This document shows, piece after piece, positions 54,428-64,000 of a stretch of DNA of 64,000 nt. The notes beneath the pieces are model-generated. The model saw only the letters and a list, made by a program, of their open reading frames with translations. It made no database searches and had not been told where the DNA came from. Each line of letters opens with the position of its first letter. Positions within the stretch are counted from its first letter, which is position 1. The position numbers and the translations under genes were made by a program. This DNA is from Neisseria subflava (lineage in GTDB: Bacteria > Pseudomonadota > Gammaproteobacteria > Burkholderiales > Neisseriaceae): positions 62,001 to 126,000 of the forward strand of contig NZ_CP073117.1 in the NCBI RefSeq assembly GCF_024205745.1. Reading direction: 5' to 3'.

Positions 54428-55054
54428 TTAAACATTCAATCCAAAATGACTGTCTAGCGCGGTTTCAATCTGATTTTTTACCGCATCCAGACTTTGGCTG
54501 CTGTCGATGACGGCATAGCGTTCCGGCTGTTCGTTAGCACGTTGCAGATATACTTCGCGCACTCGATTGAAAAACTCGGCTTCTTCTTGCTCAAAGCGGT
54601 CTTTCTCACGCGTTTGGTTGATGCGTGCCATTGACACTTCCAAAGGCACATCCAACAGCAAGGTTAAATCTGGGCGGAAATTACCCTGCACCCAATGCTC
54701 AAGCGTGGCAATATCTTGCAAGGGAACGCCGCGTCCGCCGCCTTGATAGGCAAACGTTGCATCGGTAAAACGGTCGGAAACCACATGCGTGCCGTTTTTG
54801 AGGGCCGGCAGAATGACCGTTTCCAAGTGTTGCTGTCTGGCTGCAAACATCAGCAGGGTTTCGGTACGCAGACTGACTTGGGTGGCTGGGTTGAGCAGGA
54901 TTTCACGCAATGCTTCTCCGGCCGGAGTGCCTCCCGGTTCGCGCGTAAACAATACGGGCAGTTGGTGTTTTTCAAACCATGCTTTCATTACGGCGAGGTT
55001 GGTGGATTTGCCTGCGCCGTCTATGCCGTCAAGGGTAATAAATCTGGGTTTCAT
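54428..55054 (-). CDS. tmk: Thymidylate kinase
   Basis: Phosphorylates dTMP to dTDP. It has 208 residues. The P-loop is ITLDGIDGAGKSTNL near residue 7, followed by the DRx-type motif VVSDRFTDATFAYQGGGRG near 92 and the lid region INQTREKDRFEQE near 145. It lies downstream of mltG on the same strand with a hairpin between; an mltG-tmk order is common in proteobacteria. Confidence 0.97.
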   Translation of the reverse strand: MKPRFITLDGIDGAGKSTNLAVMKAWFEKHQLPVLFTREPGGTPAGEALREILLNPATQVSLRTETLLMFAARQQHLETVILPALKNGTHVVSDRFTDATFAYQGGGRGVPLQDIATLEHWVQGNFRPDLTLLLDVPLEVSMARINQTREKDRFEQEEAEFFNRVREVYLQRANEQPERYAVIDSSQSLDAVKNQIETALDSHFGLNV

Positions 55055-55073
55055 ATGAATATCGTCAATTTAA

Positions 55074-55114
55074 AGGCCGTCTGAAACAGGGATTATAAAT
55101 GTTTCAGACGGCCT
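55074..55114. terminator. Uptake-sequence hairpin between mltG and tmk
   Basis: Paired uptake sequences extended to AGGCCGTCTGAAAC and GTTTCAGACGGCCT. It probably lowers but may not abolish read-through into tmk. Confidence 0.8.
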
Positions 55115-55121
55115 ATTCGGT

Positions 55122-56117
55122 TTATTTCTTCAAAATATATTTGCGTACGGCGGCGTTGTGTTCAGAAAGATTGTGGCTGAACTCGCTCAAGCCCGTACCA
55201 TCCATTTTTGAGACGAAATACAGATATTTTTCATCAGACGGATGGCCTGCCGCTTCAAGCGCGGCCTTGCCGGGAAGCGCAATCGGAGTCGGCGTCAAGC
55301 CGCTGCGCGTATAGGTATTGTAAGGCGTATCGCGTTGCAGGTCGGCTTTGCGGATTCTGCCTTTATATGCATCGCCCATGCCATAGATAACGGTCGGGTC
55401 GGTTTGCAGGCGCATGCCGATATTCAGGCGGTTGACGAATACTGCGGCCACATGGGCGCGGTCGTCTTCGTGCGCGGTTTCTTTTTCAATCAGACTCGCC
55501 ATAATCAGCATTTCGTACGGATTTTTATAAGGCAGGCCGCTTTGACGGTCGTCCCATGCTTCTTGCAGGTTTTCCCGCATTTTACGATAGGCGATTTTGT
55601 AAATTTGAAGATCGCTGCCACCGGCATCAATTTCGTAACTATCCGGGAAAAACTGTCCTTCAGGATTGCTGCTCAAGGCATCGGGCGCCACTTCGGCCAT
55701 CAGTTTTTCATCGCTCCAACCGCGCGTGTCGTGGGCAATGTCGGCAGTATTGTCGATAATACGGCGCATTTGGGCAAAACGCGCGCCTTCCAAAATTTGC
55801 ACGCTGACCGAGTCAGGGCGGCCTTTTTTAATGCGTTTTAAAATGTCCCAAGCCGATACTTTGGCAGACAGGCGGTAAGAACCGGCATTAAGTTGGTTGT
55901 GTACGCCCATCACATATGCGGCGGCTACCAGCACATAACGGTTATAAACAATGCCGTCTTGAGCCAGTTTGCGGCTGACGGAAGAGATACCTTGGTTTTT
56001 AGCAACGGTAATACGGTATGGTTTGCCGTTGTCTTTCGGAACAAACAACAATGCGGCAACCACGGCGGCAAATGCCGTCAAAAATACGGCCAGCCATTTC
56101 AACAATTTTTTCAGCAT
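55122..56117 (-). CDS. mltG: Endolytic murein transglycosylase MltG
   Basis: Cuts nascent glycan strands at the inner membrane and so limits their length. It has 331 residues: a membrane helix at about 8-26, a LysM-like region near 40-90 (ITVAKNQGISSVSRKLAQDG) and the YceG domain. The catalytic Glu is in MLIMASLIEKETAHEDD near residue 215; then NIGMRLQTDPTVIYG, PYNTYTRSGLTPTPIALPG and AALEAAGHPSDEKYLYFV. All family motifs are intact. Confidence 0.96.
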   Translation of the reverse strand: MLKKLLKWLAVFLTAFAAVVAALLFVPKDNGKPYRITVAKNQGISSVSRKLAQDGIVYNRYVLVAAAYVMGVHNQLNAGSYRLSAKVSAWDILKRIKKGRPDSVSVQILEGARFAQMRRIIDNTADIAHDTRGWSDEKLMAEVAPDALSSNPEGQFFPDSYEIDAGGSDLQIYKIAYRKMRENLQEAWDDRQSGLPYKNPYEMLIMASLIEKETAHEDDRAHVAAVFVNRLNIGMRLQTDPTVIYGMGDAYKGRIRKADLQRDTPYNTYTRSGLTPTPIALPGKAALEAAGHPSDEKYLYFVSKMDGTGLSEFSHNLSEHNAAVRKYILKK

Positions 56118-56232
56118 GGTAGGATTCTTGGTTTGTGAACGTGTCGGGCGACAGTATAACCGAAAACAAGCGCACCACGCCTGCCACCTTACCCAACGTA
56201 TGTTTTCCTATCCCGAAAGGCCGTCTGAAACC

Positions 56233-56799
56233 ATGAATTCTCCTTCAAAAAACACTTGGCAAAACGGCCGTTGGCTGAATGCACGCCAAACCCATTCGCC
56301 CAATTTCAGCCCGCGCGAACCGGATGAAGACATCTCTTTAGTTGTCCTCCACAATATTTCCCTCCCTCCTTTTGAATACAACACAGGGGCAGTGGAAAAA
56401 TTGTTTACCAACCAAATCAACCCTGACGAGCATCCTTTCTTCAGCATCATCCATACCTTGCGCGTCTCCAGCCATTTTTTCATCAGCCGTAAGGGCGAAA
56501 CCGTCCAATTCGTTTCCTGCGACGACATGGCCTATCATGCCGGTGTATCATCGTTTCAAGGCAGAGAAAAATGCAATGCCTTTTCCATCGGTATCGAATT
56601 GGAAGGCTGCGATTTCGAGCCTTTTACCGAAGCACAATACACCAGCCTGCAAGCCTTGCTGACCGCCATTTCCGAACATTACCCGATTCAGGCCGTTACC
56701 GGTCATCAGGACATCGCGCCGGACAGGAAAACCGATCCCGGTCATTTCTTCGATTGGCCTCGCCTTCAAAAAGCAGGTTTCCCCGTCCGGCGGGGATAA
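56233..56799 (+). CDS. ampD: 1,6-anhydro-N-acetylmuramyl-L-alanine amidase AmpD
   Basis: A cytoplasmic zinc amidase that splits the peptide from recycled anhydromuropeptides. It has 188 residues. Zinc and catalytic motifs are LVVLHNISLPP near residue 36, HFFISRKGETVQFVSCDDMAYHAG (split over 75-100) and VTGHQDIAPDRKTDPGHFFDW near 155-175. ATG 56233 is the family start (WQNGRWLNARQTHSPNF). It begins just after an uptake sequence, which lies where the ribosome site would be. It is divergent from mltG. Confidence 0.95.
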   Translation: MNSPSKNTWQNGRWLNARQTHSPNFSPREPDEDISLVVLHNISLPPFEYNTGAVEKLFTNQINPDEHPFFSIIHTLRVSSHFFISRKGETVQFVSCDDMAYHAGVSSFQGREKCNAFSIGIELEGCDFEPFTEAQYTSLQALLTAISEHYPIQAVTGHQDIAPDRKTDPGHFFDWPRLQKAGFPVRRG

Positions 56800-56974
56800 C
56801 TTTCAGACGGCCTGAAATGATTGGCAGACATAATGCTGTCACAACCGTTTATTTTCGTTATAATTCAGCTATTCATTCGGACGCATAAAGTCCGGCTCCA
56901 ACGAACTTCCCACGCAGCAAGATTCCGCACCCTGAAAAAGACGGAATGCTGCCTTTTTAAAAAGTGATTACTCC

Positions 56975-60851
<3,877 letters not shown>

Positions 60852-60978
60852 GACAGTATCTACAACCAATCCTCCTTTTCAGTCCGTCTGATACTTTATC
60901 ATGTGGTATTATTGTTACATACGACTACATCTTTACACTTTTTTGGGTATAAACCCATAGTTAAAATAGGATAATAAT

Positions 60979-61842
60979 ATGAAACCCATTAAAAAATGCG
61001 TCTTTCCCGTTGCCGGTATGGGCACCCGTTTCTTGCCTGCGACCAAAGCCAGTCCAAAAGAAATGCTGCCTATCGTGGACAAACCTCTGATTCAATATGC
61101 AGTTGAAGAAGCGGTTGAAGCCGGCTGTACCGAAATGGTGTTCATCACCGGCCGTAACAAACGCAGTATCGAAGACCACTTCGACAAAGCATACGAGTTG
61201 GAAACCGAATTGGAATTGCGTCAAAAAGACAAACTGTTGGCGCACGTTCGCGACATCCTGCCTTCCAACATTACCTGCATGTACATCCGTCAAACTGAAG
61301 CATTGGGTTTGGGTCATGCCGTATTGTGCGCGCAGGCTGCCGTTGGTAATGAACCTTTTGCCGTTATTTTGGCAGATGATTTGATTGATGCGCCTAAAGG
61401 TGCGTTGAAACAGATGGTTAATGTGTACAACCAAAGCGGTAACAGCGTTTTAGGCGTTGAAACCGTTGATCCTTCTCAAACAGGCTCTTACGGTATCGTT
61501 GAAGTTGAACAGCTGAAAAACTATCAACGTATCACCAATATCGTTGAAAAACCCAAACCGGAAGAAGCGCCTTCCAACCTTGCAGTTGTCGGCCGCTACA
61601 TCCTGACTCCGCGTATTTTTGACTTGTTGACCAACCTGCCCCGAGGTGCTGGTAACGAAATCCAGCTGACAGACGGTATCGCCCGCCTGCTCGACCATGA
61701 GTTTGTGTTGGCTCATGCGTTTGATGGCAAACGCTACGACTGCGGCAGCAAATTGGGTTACCTTGAAGCAACCGTGGCTTACGGTTTGAAACACCCTGAA
61801 ACTGGCGAACAATTCAAAGAATTGCTCAAGCAATACGCTTAA
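60979..61842 (+). CDS. galU: UTP--glucose-1-phosphate uridylyltransferase
   Basis: Makes UDP-glucose, needed for lipooligosaccharide and other glycans. It has 287 residues. The nucleotidyltransferase signature is [21 protein letters not shown] (split after GMGTR) with the Lys near residue 25, then [14 protein letters not shown] and [15 protein letters not shown] with the metal Asp near residue 130. C-terminal [18 protein letters not shown] is typical. AGGATA precedes the start. It is monocistronic and ended by a strong hairpin. Confidence 0.97.
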   Translation: MKPIKKCVFPVAGMGTRFLPATKASPKEMLPIVDKPLIQYAVEEAVEAGCTEMVFITGRNKRSIEDHFDKAYELETELELRQKDKLLAHVRDILPSNITCMYIRQTEALGLGHAVLCAQAAVGNEPFAVILADDLIDAPKGALKQMVNVYNQSGNSVLGVETVDPSQTGSYGIVEVEQLKNYQRITNIVEKPKPEEAPSNLAVVGRYILTPRIFDLLTNLPRGAGNEIQLTDGIARLLDHEFVLAHAFDGKRYDCGSKLGYLEATVAYGLKHPETGEQFKELLKQYA

Positions 61843-61855
61843 GCCCTGCCATTAT

Positions 61856-61889
61856 AAAAAGGCCGTCTGAAATTTCAGACGGCCTTTTT
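61856..61889. terminator. Uptake-sequence hairpin between convergent galU and trkH
   Basis: AAAAAGGCCGTCTGAAA and TTTCAGACGGCCTTTTT with almost no loop. Confidence 0.88.
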
Positions 61890-61896
61890 CTCATAC

Positions 61897-63390
61897 TTAT
61901 TTCTTCCAATATGCCGGAGTAAACAAAATCAGAACGGTAAAAATCTCCAAACGTCCCAACAACATCACCGCCGTACACAGCCATTTCTGTACATCGCTCA
62001 GCGCGGCGTAATTATGCGACGGACCAACTGCCCCCAAACCCGGCCCTGCATTAGTAATACAGGCAATGACTGCCGTAAAGGCGGATAAAAAGTCCAAGCC
62101 TGCAGCCATCAGTAAAAAGCTGAATACGATGACCGTCATAAAATAAATAAAGATGAACGACATGACAGTCAACGCCATGCGATCCGGAATGGAGCGGTTG
62201 TTGACCTTTACCGTACGAACCGCACGTGGGTGCAGCAAAATCAACATTTCGCGCAAGCTGAATTTGAACAACACCAATGCACGCACGTTTTTAATACCGC
62301 CCCCCATAGAGCCTGAACTTGCCAATACGTTCGACAGGAAAAACATCCACAATGACACAATCAGCGGCCATTGGGCAAAGTCAGCATTGGAAAAACCGCT
62401 GGCCAATCCGATGGACACAAAGTTGAAGCTGACAAAGCGCAAAGCTTCGCCAAGGCTTTGATAAACGTCCTGCTGCCATAAATACAATGCCGAAATCAAA
62501 ATACTGCCCGATAAAACCAGCAACATGGAGCGGCATTCTTCATCTTTCCAATACACCTGCAAAGAGCGGTTGCCCAGCGCAGTAAAGTGACTGGCGAAAT
62601 TGATACCGCCCCAGACGGTAAAAAACATCAACGTCCATTCAACTGCTACGGAATCAAAATAGGCAACGCTGTCATCATGTGTCGAAAAACCGCCCAAAGC
62701 CACTGCCGACATCGCATGGCACAAGGCATCAAACCAGCCCATACCGGCAATATGTAAGGATACCAAGGCGGCAGCAGTTGTCAGCGCATAGGCAAACCAC
62801 AATCGTTTGGCCACTTGCGAAATACGGGGAGCCATCTTGCTTTCCTTATCCATACCCGGAATTTCCGCTTTGAAAAGCTGCGTCCCCCCCACGCCCAACA
62901 TCGGCAAAATTGCCACAGCCAACACGATAATACCCATACCGCCAAGCCAGTTGAGCATGTGCCGCCAAAAATTCACCGACGGATCCAGCGTATCCAAGCC
63001 GGAAATCACTGTTGCCCCCGTTGTCGTCAGCCCCGACATCGCTTCAAAAAACGCATCGGTGAAACTCATGGACGGCATATAGAAATAAATCGGCATCGCC
63101 GCCACGACGGCAAAGGCCAGCCACAGCATCAATACCAGGGTAAATCCGTCACGCGGCCGCAATTCACGGTTGAAACGCAAAGTCAGCACCCAAGTAACGC
63201 ACGACACCAACAATACCGTCAAAGCCGTGTAGGCAAACACGAAAAACGCGCTGTCGTGATAAAAATACGACATCAGTGTCGGCACAGCCAACAACAGTGA
63301 AAACAACAGCCCCAGCTTGGACAATACATGGATAATCGGCATAACCTTGCTTACCGCACCACCCAATCTGAAACCCTTATACAAATACAT
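61897..63390 (-). CDS. trkH: TrkH-family potassium uptake channel subunit
   Basis: The pore-forming subunit of a Trk/Ktr potassium uptake system. It has about 497 residues with the four-fold MPM repeats. Selectivity loops are EAMSGLTTTGATVISG, HAMSAVALGGFSTHD, FNFVSIGLASGFSN and ACITNAGPGLGAVGP. No trkA gene is in the window, so the regulatory subunit must lie elsewhere. Start choice is open: ATG at 63390 or 63393 follow AGGGA closely; an internal ATG at 63342 (MPIIHVLSKLG) matches the usual family N-terminus. Confidence 0.92.
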   Translation of the reverse strand: MYLYKGFRLGGAVSKVMPIIHVLSKLGLLFSLLLAVPTLMSYFYHDSAFFVFAYTALTVLLVSCVTWVLTLRFNRELRPRDGFTLVLMLWLAFAVVAAMPIYFYMPSMSFTDAFFEAMSGLTTTGATVISGLDTLDPSVNFWRHMLNWLGGMGIIVLAVAILPMLGVGGTQLFKAEIPGMDKESKMAPRISQVAKRLWFAYALTTAAALVSLHIAGMGWFDALCHAMSAVALGGFSTHDDSVAYFDSVAVEWTLMFFTVWGGINFASHFTALGNRSLQVYWKDEECRSMLLVLSGSILISALYLWQQDVYQSLGEALRFVSFNFVSIGLASGFSNADFAQWPLIVSLWMFFLSNVLASSGSMGGGIKNVRALVLFKFSLREMLILLHPRAVRTVKVNNRSIPDRMALTVMSFIFIYFMTVIVFSFLLMAAGLDFLSAFTAVIACITNAGPGLGAVGPSHNYAALSDVQKWLCTAVMLLGRLEIFTVLILFTPAYWKK

Positions 63391-63417
63391 CATATCCCTA
63401 CCATCAGAAAACAAAAT

Positions 63418-63454
63418 ATTCAGACGGCCTCATGAAAAAAAGGCCGTCTGAAAC
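63418..63454. repeat. Outward-facing uptake-sequence pair upstream of trkH
   Basis: ATTCAGACGGCCT ... AGGCCGTCTGAAAC lies about 30 bases ahead of the trkH start, so in the trkH leader or promoter. A stem is possible. Confidence 0.6.
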
Positions 63455-63508
63455 AGCATATTTTATCAAAATGCCGCAACCCCGTGATAAAGAAAAACCA
63501 AAAAACAC

Positions 63509-63536
63509 TTGCCTGCTCTTTTTCTAAGAGTATAAT
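63509..63536 (+). promoter_or_regulatory. Promoter of rpmE2-rpmJ2
   Basis: -35 TTGCCT at 63509-63514, a 16-base spacer and a consensus -10 TATAAT at 63531-63536. The -10 overlaps the Zur-type palindrome by one base, so bound repressor would block polymerase. Confidence 0.75.
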
Positions 63537-63550
63537 GTTATACCATAACA
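63536..63550. promoter_or_regulatory. Zur-box operator
   Basis: TGTTATACCATAACA is a perfect inverted repeat around ACC, extended to 19 bp (63534-63552). It matches the meningococcal Zur motif as I recall it (TGTTATDNHATAACA). Its place at the promoter of zinc-independent ribosomal protein genes fits repression by zinc-loaded Zur. Confidence 0.85.
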
Positions 63551-63566
63551 TTCACTGGAGAAAGAA

Positions 63567-63842
63567 ATGAAACCCGATATCCACCCAGACAACTATCGTA
63601 CCGTCCTGTTTTACGACAGTGGTGCAGACCAAGGATGGCTCATCCGTTCATGTGCCAATACCCACGGGAAAACCATGGTTTGGAAAGACGGAGTAGAGTA
63701 TCCCCTCTTCTCTCTTGATACCTCTTCCGCGTCCCACCCCGTATACACAGGCAAACAACGCAATGTCAATGTTGAAGGCCGCGCCAGCAAATTCAACCAA
63801 CGTTACCAATCCATGATGTCTTCTTTCAGAAAGGATAAATGA
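63567..63842 (+). CDS. rpmE2: 50S ribosomal protein L31 type B (zinc-independent)
   Basis: A 91-residue alternative L31 that replaces the zinc-binding form when zinc is scarce, releasing zinc from ribosomes. It starts [18 protein letters not shown] and lacks the CxxC zinc ligands of type A L31. [15 protein letters not shown]-like [15 protein letters not shown] and [12 protein letters not shown] are the usual type B segments. It is led by GGAGAAAG. Its stop overlaps the rpmJ2 start in TGATG, so both are made together. Confidence 0.96.
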   Translation: MKPDIHPDNYRTVLFYDSGADQGWLIRSCANTHGKTMVWKDGVEYPLFSLDTSSASHPVYTGKQRNVNVEGRASKFNQRYQSMMSSFRKDK

Positions 63843-63967
63843 TGCAAGTCCTCTCATCCCTGAAAACTGCAAAAAAACGACACCGCGACTGCCAAATTGT
63901 CCGCCGAAAAGGCAAAGTGTACGTCATTTGCAAGAGCAATCCCCGTTTTAAAGCACGCCAGCGTTAA
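63842..63967 (+). CDS. rpmJ2: 50S ribosomal protein L36 type B (zinc-independent)
   Basis: A 41-residue alternative L36: [20 protein letters not shown] and then [20 protein letters not shown] plus Arg. Only two of the four zinc ligands of type A L36 remain, marking the zinc-independent paralogue. The ATG at 63842 shares its first base with the rpmE2 stop; another ATG directly before it (63839) is in frame. The rest of the window (63968-64000) shows nothing. Confidence 0.95.
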   Translation: MQVLSSLKTAKKRHRDCQIVRRKGKVYVICKSNPRFKARQR

Positions 63968-64000
63968 GCTGCTCTATCCTTCTTTCAATGTAACTCTCTG

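Noticed and set aside
62882-62890. Run of seven C in trkH
   Set aside because: The frame is intact, seven is short for phase variation, and potassium uptake is an unlikely contingency function. Noted only as a weak site.

Overview
The window is chromosomal DNA of a Neisseria species. The 12-base DNA uptake sequence AGGCCGTCTGAA recurs throughout, mostly as inverted pairs that form transcription terminators and also inside genes. The proteins resemble meningococcal and gonococcal housekeeping enzymes, and a PilT2-type pilus ATPase and a peroxiredoxin-glutaredoxin fusion are present. It also carries an intact mreB-mreC-mreD-mrdA-rodA elongation cluster, which meningococci and gonococci lack. 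This points to a commensal or otherwise non-pathogenic Neisseria; cell shape cannot be inferred from this alone.

Layout. 1-6.4 kb: truncated sulfate-binding lipoprotein gene, DUF4198 and DUF5672 genes, mutS, DUF4424 gene. 6.4-8.4 kb: panC and panB, separated by a 180-bp AT-rich MITE; panB has a one-base frame break at its 5' end. 8.5-12.2 kb: two identical tRNA-Thr genes, a spermidine-synthase-like gene, a hydrolase, a Nudix hydrolase, folB and plsY. 12.2-13.4 kb: a complete IS5-family element whose ends match the MITE. 13.4-18.7 kb: greB, then purF, cvpA, a SPOR-domain gene and folC in the order known from E. coli (folC-dedD-cvpA-purF). 18.7-23 kb: a YgfX-like gene, a hypothetical gene, an orphan amino-acid ABC ATPase, a Sel1-like gene, rsmA, a Maf-type pyrophosphatase and a gamma-carbonic-anhydrase-like gene. 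23.2-36.5 kb: an EamA transporter, lepA-lepB, mtnN, pilT2, a flavin disulfide reductase, Prx-Grx, an acyltransferase, mutM, a methyltransferase and a LysM lytic transglycosylase.

36.5-39.5 kb looks accessory. It has no good uptake sequence and holds a ferric-reductase-like gene, a possible IS1016-type end, a 25-bp palindrome, several very small genes and a spanin-like lipoprotein gene whose start codon overlaps the stop of the next gene. This is the most mosaic part of the window.

39.5-64 kb: a 2Fe-2S reductase; gatB, a TRIC-family membrane protein, gatA and gatC; the mre-mrd-rod cluster followed by a marC-like gene; an aldehyde dehydrogenase; malic enzyme; tmk and mltG; ampD; zipA and ligA; galU; trkH; and last rpmE2-rpmJ2, the zinc-independent L31/L36 paralogues, behind a promoter that overlaps an excellent Zur-box palindrome.

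No wholly new multi-gene defence or biosynthetic system is evident. The strongest leads are the MITE/IS pair that inserted at the same point of uptake-sequence terminators, the panB frame break with an ATGA overlap, the Zur-type operator, and the phage-remnant island at 38.3-39.5 kb.
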